Origin: UBA11957 sp963603285
GTDB lineage: Bacteria; Bacillota; Clostridia; Lachnospirales; Lachnospiraceae
Direction of reading: 5' to 3'
NCBI GenBank assembly: GCA_963603285.1
Contig: CAVCMG010000002.1
Span: 62,001-126,000 of the forward strand
Length of the DNA stretch: 64,000 bases
Position 1 is the stretch's first letter; every line of letters starts with the position of its first letter. A model generated the notes under the pieces. The model was not told the origin of the DNA. It searched no databases and worked only from the letters and a program-made list of their open reading frames with translations. Both the position numbers and the translations under genes were made by a program. Positions 1 to 9,096 of the stretch are shown here, one piece after another.

Positions 1-803
1 GTACAGCTGCCGAGGTCGGCTGCAATGTCTTTCTTCTGGAAAAGAGCGAAGCTCTGGGCGGCCTCGCTTCCGTAATTTCAAAAATCCCGGCGAAAAAGCG
101 TCTGGCCGATTTCCCGAACTATCTGATCCACAGGGCCGGTCAGCTGGACAACCTGTATATCTTTACCAATACACTGGGAACACCGGAAAACATCCGCCGG
201 TTTCATCCGGATCTTATCGTATGTTCCACCGGTTCCGCACCGCTTCTGCCGCCAATCAAAGGGCTTAACGAACGTATCGACAGAGAAGACAGCCGTGTTG
301 CATCCATTCTTGGTATGATCGACCGGATTCCAACATATCCGGAGGATATGACCGGCAAAAAGGTTGTTGTCGTCGGCGGAGGTGCTGTCGGTCTGGATGT
401 AGTTGAATTCTTTGCAGCCAGAAATGCAGAAATTTCCATTGTGGAAATGATGGACCAGATCGGCCGTGATCTCGATCCGGTAACCAAAAATGATATGAAA
501 GACCAGATGATGCGTCATCATGTCACACAGCTGTCAAAAACAGCCCTGCAGGAGGTCAGAGATTCCGCCTTCCTTGTAAAGGATGAAAATGGTGAACGCG
601 AGCTTCCCTTTGACTATGGCTTTGTATGTCTCGGCATGAGAGCCCAGAATCAGCTGTATAACAGTCTGCTGGAGGATTTTGCTTCCGAGGAGATCGAAAT
701 TCTCAATATCGGTGACAGCAAGCGTGCGCGAAGGATCATTGATGGAACCATGGAAGGCCGCAATATTCTCAACACCCTAAACCAGCTTGGATTTTTACAG
801 TAA
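1..803 (+). CDS. NADH:flavin oxidoreductase / enoate reductase family, C-terminal part (5' end outside window)
   Basis: The reading frame is open from base 3 of the window to the TAA at 801-803, so the gene starts upstream. What remains is the FAD/NAD(P)-binding half of an Old Yellow Enzyme/2,4-dienoyl-CoA reductase type protein. A Rossmann-like stretch at the left edge (VFLLEKSEALGG) is followed, near base 357, by a second dinucleotide-binding strand KKVVVVGGGAVG, and the tail has the layout seen at the C-terminus of the full-length homologue at 4900-6825. The missing N-terminal part should hold the FMN TIM barrel and the 4Fe-4S cysteines. The gene is followed after about 40 bases by an AroE-family gene on the same strand, so it probably reduces an unsaturated hydroaromatic acid or its CoA ester. 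The substrate is not shown by the sequence. Confidence 0.8.
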   Translation, partial: TAAEVGCNVFLLEKSEALGGLASVISKIPAKKRLADFPNYLIHRAGQLDNLYIFTNTLGTPENIRRFHPDLIVCSTGSAPLLPPIKGLNERIDREDSRVASILGMIDRIPTYPEDMTGKKVVVVGGGAVGLDVVEFFAARNAEISIVEMMDQIGRDLDPVTKNDMKDQMMRHHVTQLSKTALQEVRDSAFLVKDENGERELPFDYGFVCLGMRAQNQLYNSLLEDFASEEIEILNIGDSKRARRIIDGTMEGRNILNTLNQLGFLQ

Positions 804-842
804 CAAAACACTTTACAATATAAGACCAAAGGAGATACTATT

Positions 843-1721
843 ATGGCAGAAAGAATTACCGGACACACAGAACTGATCGGACTGATGGCTTATCCGATCC
901 GCCACTCCAGCTCCCCTGCAATGCAAAACGAGGCCTTTGCAAAGCTTGGGTATGACTACGCCTACCTTGCTTTTGAGGTCGGTGCTGACGAGATCGAGGA
1001 TGCTGTCAAAGCGATCCGAACACTCAAAATGAGAGGTTCTAACGTTTCCATGCCAAACAAAACTCTGGTAGGAAAATATCTGGATGAGCTCTCTCCTGCA
1101 GCAAAGCTCTGCGGAGCTGTCAATACGATCGTAAATGACAATGGCCATCTGACCGGCCATATCACCGACGGCATCGGCTTTATGGCCTCCCTCAAGGACA
1201 ACGGTATCGATGTCATCGGAAAGAAAATGACGATCGTAGGTGCCGGCGGTGCCGGAACAGCTATCGAAATCCAGGCAGCTCTAGATGGTGTTGCAGAAAT
1301 GACCATCTTCAACCGTAAGGATGAATTCTGGGATCGTGCTGTATCCACAGTGGAAAAGATCAATACACAGACCTCCTGCCACGCTGTTCTCTATGATCTG
1401 GCAGATCTTGACCAGCTGCGAAAAGAAATGAATGACAGCTATCTGTTCGTCAATGCCACCGGTGTCGGCATGAAACCGCTGGAAGGACAGTCTGTAGTTC
1501 CGGACATCTCCTATTTCCGCCCGGAGCTGATTGTTGTGGATGTACCCTACTCTCCACTTGAAACGAAAATGCGCGCCATGGCCAAGGAAGCTGGATGCAA
1601 GACCATGAACGGTCTGGGTATGATGCTGTTTCAGGGTTCCGCTGCCTTCGAGCTGTGGACAGGAGAGCCAATGCCGATCGAACATATGAAAGAGATCCTT
1701 CATATTTCCTACGAGGACTGA
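843..1721 (+). CDS. aroE: AroE-family shikimate/quinate dehydrogenase (copy 1)
   Basis: The 292-residue protein has the AroE fold. The N-terminal substrate domain carries HSSSP at 21-25, NVSMPNK with the catalytic Lys at 73, AVNTIV at 92-97 and Asp109 of the Lys/Asp pair. The glycine-rich NAD(P) loop GAGGAG is at 133-138. The family reversibly oxidises shikimate to 3-dehydroshikimate, or quinate to 3-dehydroquinate. The motif normally written NTDG reads ITDG here, as in the second copy at 3937-4818. The start is set by AAAGGAG a few bases upstream. A strong terminator-like hairpin follows. Two copies beside AroD, a transporter and flavoenzymes suggest a catabolic role, but a biosynthetic role cannot be excluded. 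Confidence 0.88.
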   Translation: MAERITGHTELIGLMAYPIRHSSSPAMQNEAFAKLGYDYAYLAFEVGADEIEDAVKAIRTLKMRGSNVSMPNKTLVGKYLDELSPAAKLCGAVNTIVNDNGHLTGHITDGIGFMASLKDNGIDVIGKKMTIVGAGGAGTAIEIQAALDGVAEMTIFNRKDEFWDRAVSTVEKINTQTSCHAVLYDLADLDQLRKEMNDSYLFVNATGVGMKPLEGQSVVPDISYFRPELIVVDVPYSPLETKMRAMAKEAGCKTMNGLGMMLFQGSAAFELWTGEPMPIEHMKEILHISYED

Positions 1722-1730
1722 TACTGATCA

Positions 1731-1765
1731 TTCTGGCCACAAATCTCTTTGTGGCCGGAATTTTC
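1731..1765 (+). terminator. Intrinsic terminator or attenuator between aroE and aroD
   Basis: A 13-base stem, TTCTGGCCACAAA, pairs with TTTGTGGCCGGAA across a TCTC loop and is followed by TTTTC. One position is a T-G pair. It lies between two genes on the same strand, so it may reduce rather than end read-through into aroD. Confidence 0.7.
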
Positions 1766-1827
1766 ATACAAGCGTTTTTATGTTGCCAGTATTCTTACTA
1801 TAAAATTCTGAAAAAGAGGATAAACAA

Positions 1828-2589
1828 ATGCATACAGTACAGGTAAAACATACCGTTATCGGCGAAGGCCGTCCCAAAATCTGTGTTCCGATCGTCGGCA
1901 CAACTGCTTCCGCTATTTTTGAAGAAGCAGAAAAGATTACCTCACTCCCCGTTGATGTTGTCGAATGGCGTGTGGACTGGTTTGAAGATGTTTTCGACAC
2001 AGAAAAAGTCATCTCTACCGCAAAAAAGCTGCAGGATCTGTTACAGGATATTCCCGTTCTCTTCACCTTCCGCACATCTAAAGAGGGTGGAGAAAAAGAA
2101 ATATCAGTCAAAGATTATGCTGCCCTGAATATTGCCGTTGCAGACAGCGGTTATGTGGATCTGATCGACGTCGAGGCCTTCACCGGGGATGAGATCGTAA
2201 CAGATATCATTACGCGTGCCCATGCTGCAGGTGTCAAGGTGATCGCTTCCAACCATGATTTCTTTAAAACACCAAAAAAGGATGAAATTGTCCGCCGTCT
2301 TTGCAGGATGCAGGAGCTTGGCGCTGATATTCCAAAGATTGCTGTCATGCCGACCTGCCGTCAGGATGTCCTGACACTTCTTGATGCCACGCTGGAAATG
2401 CAGGAGCAGTACGCTGACCGCCCGATCATCACCATGTCCATGGCCGGAACCGGCGTTGTCAGCCGCCTTACCGGAGAAAGCTTCGGCTCTGCCCTCACCT
2501 TCGGTGCCGCCTCCAAAGCCTCTGCACCAGGTCAGATCGGTGTGGTGCAGTTGAAACAGGTGCTCGATATCATTCACAACAGCTTATGA
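1828..2589 (+). CDS. aroD: Type I 3-dehydroquinate dehydratase
   Basis: At 253 residues this is the usual length for the class I enzyme, which interconverts 3-dehydroquinate and 3-dehydroshikimate through a Schiff base. The catalytic residues are visible: His143 in SNHDF and the Schiff-base Lys170 in DIPKIAV, the same numbers as in the well-studied enterobacterial enzymes. EWRVDWF (46-52) and FTFRTSKEGG (79-88) are the other family signatures. The start follows AGAGGATAAACAA. It lies between the two AroE-family genes and supplies the middle step of a quinate-dehydroquinate-dehydroshikimate path. Because class I enzymes also serve biosynthesis, its role is judged from context. Confidence 0.93.
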   Translation: MHTVQVKHTVIGEGRPKICVPIVGTTASAIFEEAEKITSLPVDVVEWRVDWFEDVFDTEKVISTAKKLQDLLQDIPVLFTFRTSKEGGEKEISVKDYAALNIAVADSGYVDLIDVEAFTGDEIVTDIITRAHAAGVKVIASNHDFFKTPKKDEIVRRLCRMQELGADIPKIAVMPTCRQDVLTLLDATLEMQEQYADRPIITMSMAGTGVVSRLTGESFGSALTFGAASKASAPGQIGVVQLKQVLDIIHNSL

Positions 2590-2593
2590 TCCG

Positions 2594-2644
2594 TATACAA
2601 AAGAAGGACGTTTTCCGTTTGGAAAATGTCCTTCTTTTTGTATA
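2594..2644. terminator. Bidirectional terminator between aroD and the MFS gene
   Basis: A near-perfect inverted repeat of more than 20 bases (TATACAAAAGAAGGAC and its complement) has A-rich and T-rich flanks on both sides, so it can end both the aroD transcript (+) and the MFS transcript (-). Confidence 0.88.
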
Positions 2645-2652
2645 ACCAGACT

Positions 2653-3858
2653 TTATGCCTGCGCCTGTTTCTTCTTTACAAAGAGTGCCAGGGCAATACC
2701 GGCCAGCGTCACTGCCATATTCAGCACCAGAATCATCCTCGGAGCCTCACTGCCACCGATTTTTGTAATAAATCCGGCAACACTTAAAATTGCATAATTG
2801 GCAACGGCCGAGGCAAACATAACCAGGGACGTTGCTGTTCCCTTACTGTCCGGGAAGAAGCCTGCCGTCGTGGATACTGCAAGCTGCAGCACACCGCCCG
2901 CGCCGGCATATCCGATCACAAAGCCACCGACCAGGCAAATATACGGTGTCTGGATCATATAACATAAAAACAGAGCGATCACAGATAGTGCCGGATACAG
3001 GATCAGGATATTGATTTCCCGGATAATCTGTTTTTTAAGGAAAAATGCTGTTGACAGAACAGCTGTTGCCGTTCCCAGTGCATACAGTGACTGGATCATG
3101 GCCGGATTATCCATGCCATAGGCACTGGCAAGCTCATGATAGCAATTCAGCCATAACATAAACGTTGATGAACTGGTAAATCCGATCAGGATAGAGGCTA
3201 CGGCTGCCGGCTCAAGTCTGCGCTTTTCCGCCTTTGCAGTCTTCTCTTTTGGAGCTTTTTTCTCCCTTTTCGGGAAAGGAAGGAATAAAAGCAGCAGACC
3301 ATCCACCAGAATAGCTATACCTGCCAGCACAAAGATCGTTTTATATGACAGACTGGCAGATGCCACAATACCAATCATAAACGGAAGCATAAACTGGCTG
3401 AGACAGATAGCAAACTTTGTAAACAGGTTTGCAACTGACGGATTATTGACATATATCTCCATACAGGTCGGGCTGACACAGGTGTCGAGAAAGGAATTGG
3501 CAATACCTCCAATAATGGCAAACGCATATCCCATCGCCATGGATGTCGAATTTGCCATACCCAGAAAGTAAACTGCGTAACACACGACACCGATAATACC
3601 GCTGAGCCTTCTGCCGTATTTGTCCGACAACGGGCCTGAAAACGGAAGTGAGATCAGCCGCCCAAGTCCAAAAGCAGCGATTACGGATACCACCATACTG
3701 ACATCCATTGTGCCATCTGGCAGAGTTGTAGCTCCCCAGACAGCGGCAAACTCTTTTTTATACTGTCCGAGGATAGACGCACCTATACCATGGATAAAAT
3801 ATGTAAAATATACAGCAAGGGACGTAACAATCAGCATTCTGTCTGTTTTTTGTTTCAT
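2653..3858 (-). CDS. MFS transporter, likely for a hydroaromatic acid
   Basis: The 401-residue product is a 12-helix major facilitator with an N-terminal half, a basic cytoplasmic loop (PKREKKAPKEKTAKAEKRR) and a C-terminal half. The MFS motif A is recognisable in the loop after helix 2 (GPLSDKYGRRLSG). I place the start at MKQKTDRM, preceded by AGGAGAAGCAAC, rather than 20 codons upstream. It is transcribed with the second AroE-family gene and the flavoenzyme, so import of shikimate, quinate or a related acid is the simplest proposal. Substrate residues cannot be read from the sequence. Confidence 0.85.
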   Translation of the reverse strand: MKQKTDRMLIVTSLAVYFTYFIHGIGASILGQYKKEFAAVWGATTLPDGTMDVSMVVSVIAAFGLGRLISLPFSGPLSDKYGRRLSGIIGVVCYAVYFLGMANSTSMAMGYAFAIIGGIANSFLDTCVSPTCMEIYVNNPSVANLFTKFAICLSQFMLPFMIGIVASASLSYKTIFVLAGIAILVDGLLLLFLPFPKREKKAPKEKTAKAEKRRLEPAAVASILIGFTSSSTFMLWLNCYHELASAYGMDNPAMIQSLYALGTATAVLSTAFFLKKQIIREINILILYPALSVIALFLCYMIQTPYICLVGGFVIGYAGAGGVLQLAVSTTAGFFPDSKGTATSLVMFASAVANYAILSVAGFITKIGGSEAPRMILVLNMAVTLAGIALALFVKKKQAQA

Positions 3859-3936
3859 GTTGCTTCTCCTAGTCTTCTTTTCGTATGTAACCCACAATAC
3901 ACTGGTGCTTTGCATCAACCATACAGTGAGCTTACT

Positions 3937-4818
3937 TTATTTCTTTTCCTGTTCAGCCTGGAATTTCTGATATTCATCTGTCGGCATTTCCAGGCCTGTG
4001 TAAAGCTTATAGGCCTCCGCACCCTGCCACAGCAGCATGCCTTTGCCACCGATCGCAAGTCTGCAGCCTGCTTCCTTGGCTTCCTTAACCATTCTTGTCT
4101 CTTCCGGATTGTATACAACATCCGCTACGACAAGCTCCGGACGAAACATGGATTTATCGATCAGGGTCACTTCCTCATGCGGCTTCATACCAGCCAGTGT
4201 GCCATTCACGAGAATATCTGCTTTTGCAATCTCTTCTCTTAATTTATCCTGATCCTCCATCTTGAACACCTGTACATCGCAGTCCGGTGTTTCTTTTTTC
4301 AGCTTTTCTGCTGTAGACAAAGCACGGGCAAAGAACGGATCATCCGGATTGAAAATGGAAATCGCTGCTGCGCCATCCAGAGCGCACTGTACCTGGATCG
4401 CTGTTGCTGCACCACCGGCACCAAGGATCACCAGCTTTTTACCTCTGACATCCACACCATGTTCTTTTAAATTGCGGACAAACCCCACACCGTCTGTAAT
4501 ATGGCCGGTCAGCTTTCCATCTTCATTAACGATAGTATTGACAGCTCCTATGATCCGTGCTGCCGGAGACAGCTCATCCATGTGCTTTGCCACTTCATTT
4601 TTACAGGGCATCGTCACATTGGCACCTCTCATCTTAAACAGACGGATGGCATCGAGTGCAGCCACGACCTGATCCTCCTTGATATCAAAAGCCATGTATG
4701 CGTAATCCAGGTTATGATAACGAAAGCTGAAATTATACATAGCCGGAGAGCCGGAATGTCCTACTGGACTGCCGATCAGTGCCATTAATCCTGTTGTTCC
4801 TTTGATTCTCTGTTCCAT
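3937..4818 (-). CDS. aroE: AroE-family shikimate/quinate dehydrogenase (copy 2)
   Basis: The 293-residue protein is colinear with copy 1. It has HSGSP at 21-25, NVTMPCK with catalytic Lys73, AVNTIV, Asp109 in ITDGVGF and the cofactor loop GAGGAA. The start at MEQRIKG is chosen because AGGAGGAACATAAA lies just before it, not at the upstream in-frame ATG. It sits about 80 bases from the MFS gene and 80 bases from the flavoenzyme, so the block from the TIM-barrel gene at 7797 to the MFS gene at 2653 looks like one operon. Two paralogues in one cluster imply different substrates (for example quinate and shikimate) or opposite reaction directions. Confidence 0.88.
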   Translation of the reverse strand: MEQRIKGTTGLMALIGSPVGHSGSPAMYNFSFRYHNLDYAYMAFDIKEDQVVAALDAIRLFKMRGANVTMPCKNEVAKHMDELSPAARIIGAVNTIVNEDGKLTGHITDGVGFVRNLKEHGVDVRGKKLVILGAGGAATAIQVQCALDGAAAISIFNPDDPFFARALSTAEKLKKETPDCDVQVFKMEDQDKLREEIAKADILVNGTLAGMKPHEEVTLIDKSMFRPELVVADVVYNPEETRMVKEAKEAGCRLAIGGKGMLLWQGAEAYKLYTGLEMPTDEYQKFQAEQEKK

Positions 4819-4899
4819 TTTATGTTCCTCCTGCATTCTCTTTATCACGGCAAAACCGCCGTATTATTAATTATTATAGAAGAAAACATCCCTTGTCAT

Positions 4900-6825
4900 T
4901 TAAAGCGCTGTGGCAATCTCATAAGCTTCCTTTGTTGCATCAAGTGCTCTTCTGGCCTGGACTGCATCGCCGATCACATAGGTTTCCGGCACGATTTCAC
5001 GGATCGCATCGCCAAACGGGTCATGATTTTTATATCCCATGGAAAGGATCACAGAATCATACCCTCTTGTCTCAGCTTTCTGACCGTTTGCAGTCTCATA
5101 TTCCACACCGTCAGCATAGAATCTGCATACCTTTGCTCCTGTGATCTCTTTGACACCATAGTTTCTGAAATCTTCCATCAGATATACTCTGTGCTCATGG
5201 ATCACATCCGCACCGACTGTATCCCTGTATTCGATCACTGTCACATCATGGTTCTGCTCACCAAGGAATGCCGCTGTCTCACAGCCGACCATACCTCCGC
5301 CCACAACAAGAACCTTCCTTCCTGCCGCACGCCTGCCTTCCAGCAGATCTGAGCCATGGATGATTGCCGGATCATCAATGCCTTCAATCGGTAAGAGCAG
5401 AGTTCTGGAACCGCTGGCCACGATCACTGCATCCGGTTTTTCCTGCCGGATCAGATCCAGTGTGACCTCCTGGTTCATCCGTATCGTTACGCCAGCCTTT
5501 TCACAGCGTACGACATAGCTGCGGATCATATTGGTAATATCGCCCTTTCCCGGTGGGAACGCAGCCAGACGCATGTTGCCGCCAAGCTTGTCAGTTGCCT
5601 CATACAGGGTAACCTGATGACCTCTCTCCTGCGCTGTAAATGCAGCACAAAGACCGCCTACGCCACCGCCGATGACCATGACTCTTTTGGTATGCTCTGC
5701 AGGCACCATACCATCCTCTTCATGTCCAAGGAATGGATTGACCAGACAGCAAAGCGGTTTCCCCGCATACATATTAGCCACACAGCCCTGCAGACAGGCG
5801 ATACACGGCAGCATATCCTCCAGCCGCTCCTCCTTTGCCTTTAACGGCATATGCGGATCAGCCAGGCTCTGGCGACCAAACGCCACCAGATCACAGCGTC
5901 CCTCTCTGACCATCAGCTCTGCAAACTGCGGTTCTGTATAACGGCCTACCGTGATCACCGGAATTGATACCGCACGCTTGATCTCTTCAACCTGGGATGC
6001 CGAAAAACCGGCATGGGTGACTGTCGGTGCCCACATAAATTCATCCCGGATATGTACAGCCCGGGATACATGCAGGGCATCCAGTCCACACTCCTCCAGA
6101 TATGCAGCAATAGCTGCACTGTCGTGGACATCCAGACCTCCGGGGACCTCATCACTGCTGTTGATTCTGGCAAGGACAGCGAGCTTACCCTCTGTCATCT
6201 TTTTGATCTCTTCAATGATCAGACGTGGAAAACGCATTCTGTTTTCAAAGGATCCGCCAAATTCATCCACCCGTTTGTTGGTTCTCGGTGAAAGGAACGT
6301 GCTGACAAGGTAACCATGTGCCATATGGATCTCCACTGCGTCCGCACCGGCTTCCATAGCTCTTCTGGCGGCAAGACCGTAGCCTCTGACCAGTTCATAT
6401 ACCTTCTCAGCAGATACTTCCTTTGGTATATCCCTGCCACAGTCGGCCGGTATCGGGCTGGCAGCCTCGATCGGCGCACCTGCATTTTTAGCATTTCCTT
6501 CCGGACCAGCATTCTGCAGCTGTATCGATACCTTTGCGCCTTCTGCATGACAGACATCTACAACTCTTCGAAAGCTTTCGATCGTAGAATCATCATACAG
6601 ACACGGCTTTCTGGGACCTCCCTTAGCACCTTTATGAACAACGGTAGCTTCGATCGTAATCAGGCCAAAACCGCCCTTTGCTCTTTCCCGGTAATAGGCC
6701 ACGGACTGCTCACTCATCGTTCCATCTGTGTTGGCAAAGTTATTTCCCATAGGGGGAACCACAAAGCGGTTCTTTACCGTCATCGGCCCAATGGCGACCG
6801 GCTGAAACATTGCTTTAAATTTCAT
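4900..6825 (-). CDS. NADH:flavin oxidoreductase / 2,4-dienoyl-CoA reductase-like enoate reductase
   Basis: The 641-residue protein has the full three-part layout of the enoate reductase branch of the Old Yellow Enzyme family. Residues 1 to about 335 form the FMN TIM barrel, with active-site HMAHGYLVSTFLSPRTN at 167-183. Cys341, 344, 348 and 360 are the expected ligands of a 4Fe-4S cluster. An FAD domain (VMVIGGGVGG near 382) and an NAD(P) domain (VLVVGGGMVGCETA near 505) follow. Such enzymes reduce C=C bonds conjugated to a carbonyl. I start it at MKFKAMFQP after GGAGAATACTCT; the upstream 39 codons are not convincing. Neighbouring AroE and AroD paralogues suggest a 3-dehydroshikimate-like enone as substrate, which is inference. 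Confidence 0.9.
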   Translation of the reverse strand: MKFKAMFQPVAIGPMTVKNRFVVPPMGNNFANTDGTMSEQSVAYYRERAKGGFGLITIEATVVHKGAKGGPRKPCLYDDSTIESFRRVVDVCHAEGAKVSIQLQNAGPEGNAKNAGAPIEAASPIPADCGRDIPKEVSAEKVYELVRGYGLAARRAMEAGADAVEIHMAHGYLVSTFLSPRTNKRVDEFGGSFENRMRFPRLIIEEIKKMTEGKLAVLARINSSDEVPGGLDVHDSAAIAAYLEECGLDALHVSRAVHIRDEFMWAPTVTHAGFSASQVEEIKRAVSIPVITVGRYTEPQFAELMVREGRCDLVAFGRQSLADPHMPLKAKEERLEDMLPCIACLQGCVANMYAGKPLCCLVNPFLGHEEDGMVPAEHTKRVMVIGGGVGGLCAAFTAQERGHQVTLYEATDKLGGNMRLAAFPPGKGDITNMIRSYVVRCEKAGVTIRMNQEVTLDLIRQEKPDAVIVASGSRTLLLPIEGIDDPAIIHGSDLLEGRRAAGRKVLVVGGGMVGCETAAFLGEQNHDVTVIEYRDTVGADVIHEHRVYLMEDFRNYGVKEITGAKVCRFYADGVEYETANGQKAETRGYDSVILSMGYKNHDPFGDAIREIVPETYVIGDAVQARRALDATKEAYEIATAL

Positions 6826-6903
6826 AGAGTATTCTCCATTTCTCATATCATACCATATATACCTTGTGTACAGATATATTTTTTCATGTGCATTCATAAG
6901 CTG

Positions 6904-6936
6904 GCTGCAGCCTGCAGATTTCCTGCGGACTGCAGC
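6904..6936 (-). other. Intercistronic hairpin upstream of the enoate reductase
   Basis: GCTGCAG-rich arms of 14 bases (12 paired) enclose a short loop between the TIM-barrel gene and the flavoenzyme. There is no T-run, so RNA processing or stability is more likely than termination. Confidence 0.45.
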
Positions 6937-6954
6937 ATTCAATTTCGTTTTTTC

Positions 6955-7797
6955 TTACTTCAATAGCTCCGGCCATGCTTTTTCCAGAACCCTTCTGGTA
7001 TTCTCATATGTATGGTCTGCAGCATAATCAAGACCCTTAGCCAGTATCGCGTCACTGATTACTTCCACGCCTATGGCCAGCGGCTTGATTCCTTTTTCCC
7101 TGACAAGCTTTACGAAGGCTTCTGTACATCCGATACCGGTTCCCGGTGCCAGACGGTCATGCATGGACTCATCCCGCAGCACTGGTGCGGCATACGGTCT
7201 TTCCCAGACATCATTGATCTGGATTGACACGATCTTGTCCGCAGGAATTTCTTCAATAACAGAAAGGTCGATCGGCTGGTTTGCCCTTACCCAGTGCCAG
7301 GTATCCATGATCAGCTTTGCGTTTTCACAGTCTGCCGCTTTCACCACTGCCCAGCCCTTTTTCATGTCCGGAATACCACTGTACGGCATCGGCTCTACAC
7401 CAATGATATATTTTCCTGCTCTCTGACATAATTCTCTTAGCTTCTGCGCTGTATATTCCACGGAATAATTTTCCATCAGACCACAGTTGATATGCTTTAC
7501 GCCAAACAGATTGCACATATGGAAGCAAAGCTGTTCTTTGTACTTCTGTTCATATGACCGGTGTTCTTCTGCCCACTGCACGATATATTCCACTTCTGTT
7601 ACCTTCATGCCATGTTTATCCAGAATGTCCAGAATATCTTTATCAAAAAGGCCTTCATTTAAGGCGTCCACGTATGTTTCCGCACGAAGTCCTATGCCCT
7701 CATAACCGGCGTTTTTCGCTGCTATCACTCTGTCTTCAAATTTACACTGATCTCCCAGTGTCCATGAACTGATTGTAATAGGAAATTTTTCTGACAT
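6955..7797 (-). CDS. Xylose-isomerase-like TIM-barrel protein (possible 3-dehydroshikimate dehydratase)
   Basis: The 280-residue protein belongs to the sugar phosphate isomerase/epimerase (AP endonuclease 2-like) TIM-barrel family. Likely divalent-metal ligands are Glu135 (GVEPMP), Asp165 and His168 (DTWHW), Gln193 (SIQINDV) and Glu245 (GVEVIS). The family includes the dehydroshikimate dehydratases QuiC/AsbF as well as sugar epimerases, so the quinate/shikimate context makes a dehydratase or isomerase acting on a hydroaromatic plausible. It is the first gene of the leftward operon. GAGGAGGCAAAA precedes the ATG, and a 256-base divergent promoter region separates it from the LysR gene. A different sugar-like substrate remains possible. 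Confidence 0.75.
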   Translation of the reverse strand: MSEKFPITISSWTLGDQCKFEDRVIAAKNAGYEGIGLRAETYVDALNEGLFDKDILDILDKHGMKVTEVEYIVQWAEEHRSYEQKYKEQLCFHMCNLFGVKHINCGLMENYSVEYTAQKLRELCQRAGKYIIGVEPMPYSGIPDMKKGWAVVKAADCENAKLIMDTWHWVRANQPIDLSVIEEIPADKIVSIQINDVWERPYAAPVLRDESMHDRLAPGTGIGCTEAFVKLVREKGIKPLAIGVEVISDAILAKGLDYAADHTYENTRRVLEKAWPELLK

Positions 7798-8053
7798 TTT
7801 TGCCTCCTCACAAGATGCACATTTTCAAAGCATCCCGATAACTGTATACTGTATTTACGTTGAGATTATATAACTTTGTTAAATATAAAACAAATTGATT
7901 CTAACCATGGAATCCATAGATTTTTTCAATATGTCATGCTATAATCTCCATATATACCAAACACCGTATCTGATATTTATGCAAAATACCTGTCAGGCTT
8001 TACAATACCTGCTTTTTTTATACCAAACATCACAACTGCGAAAGGAGCATTTT
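7798..8053. promoter_or_regulatory. Divergent control region between the hydroaromatic operon and its LysR gene
   Basis: This AT-rich region must hold promoters for both directions. The 10-mer ATACCAAACA occurs at 7954-7963 and again at 8020-8029, and AATACCTG occurs twice around 7985-8010. A TATAAT at 7940-7945 is a possible -10 for the LysR direction, without a good -35. Repeated sites in the gap next to a LysR gene are typical of its operators, but I cannot assign the bound dyad. Confidence 0.5.
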
Positions 8054-8962
8054 ATGAATTTGTACCATCTGCGGTATTTTACTACACTGGCCCATATCGA
8101 ACACTACACCAAAGCGGCCGACATTCTGGCTATCGCACAGCCGTCTTTAAGCTATGCTATTTCCACACTGGAGGATGAGCTGGGTGTCAAATTATTTGAA
8201 AAAAACGGGCGGAATGTGACTCTTACCAAATACGGCAGAGTTTTTCTGCAGGATGTTGAAGATGTGCTGAACCGTCTGGATTCCTCTGTCAACAGTCTGA
8301 AGCTGGCCGGTAAGGGAGAAGGCTGCATCGATGTTGCTTTTCTGCGAACGCTGGGTATCGATTTCCTGCCAAAGATCATGCGTGGCTTTCTTGATCAGAA
8401 TCCAGGCAGACAGATTACCTTTCATCTGTACTGTGATAAGGTCCTAACTGCTGACATTTTAAACGGCTTAAAGGAAAAAAAGTATGATCTTGGTTTTTGT
8501 TCTAAGCTCGACAACGAACCACTGATCGATTTTATCCCAGTGGCCAGACAGGAGCTTGTTGTTATCGTGCCACCCGGTCATCCTCTGTCTTCCCAGTCTG
8601 CGGTCCGTCTGGAGGATACGCTTCCGTACAAACAGATCATCTTTAAAAAACGCAGTGGTCTGAGACAGATCATCGACGGACTGTTTGCCCAGATCGGACA
8701 GATGCCAAAGGTCGCCTATGAGATTGACGAGGATCAGGTTGCCGCCGGTTTTGTCTCCAATGGGTTTGGCATCTGCGTGGCACCGGATATACCGATCCTG
8801 CAGTCATTAAATGTGAAGATTCTGCCTCTCGTATCCCCTGCATGGCAACGTAATTTTTATATGGCCCTGCTCAAAGATGTCTATCATCCGCCGGTTGTAG
8901 AAGCATTCAAGACTTACGTCATCGACCAGACAAAAAAGGACTGGTCATACAGGACAAGCTGA
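8054..8962 (+). CDS. LysR-family transcriptional regulator
   Basis: The 302-residue protein has the LysR winged helix-turn-helix at residues 1-60 (RYFTTLAHIEHYTKAADIL, then QPSLSYAISTLEDELGVKLF), followed by a two-lobed periplasmic-binding-like effector domain of normal length. The start MNLYHLRYF is fixed by GAAAGGAGCATTTT just upstream; the longer open frame ahead of it lacks a binding site. It is divergent from the TIM-barrel/AroE operon, the classical arrangement for a LysR activator of an adjacent catabolic operon. The inducer is presumably a hydroaromatic acid. Confidence 0.9.
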   Translation: MNLYHLRYFTTLAHIEHYTKAADILAIAQPSLSYAISTLEDELGVKLFEKNGRNVTLTKYGRVFLQDVEDVLNRLDSSVNSLKLAGKGEGCIDVAFLRTLGIDFLPKIMRGFLDQNPGRQITFHLYCDKVLTADILNGLKEKKYDLGFCSKLDNEPLIDFIPVARQELVVIVPPGHPLSSQSAVRLEDTLPYKQIIFKKRSGLRQIIDGLFAQIGQMPKVAYEIDEDQVAAGFVSNGFGICVAPDIPILQSLNVKILPLVSPAWQRNFYMALLKDVYHPPVVEAFKTYVIDQTKKDWSYRTS

Positions 8963-9006
8963 CTCGTCCTGTTAAACCTGCCTCAGGCCGTGTCTTCAAA
9001 TCATAC

Positions 9007-9049
9007 AAAAATGGCAATAGACAGTATACATTCTGTCCATTGCCATTTT
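9007..9049. terminator. Bidirectional terminator between the LysR gene and aroQ-aroK
   Basis: AAAATGGCAATAGACAG pairs with CTGTCCATTGCCATTTT with one mismatch and an 8-base loop. A-runs and T-runs on the two sides serve the two convergent genes. Confidence 0.88.
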
Positions 9050-9096
9050 CATGTCTGATATGACGGCCTCTTTTTTCTGCGCTATTATCTGTAAGC

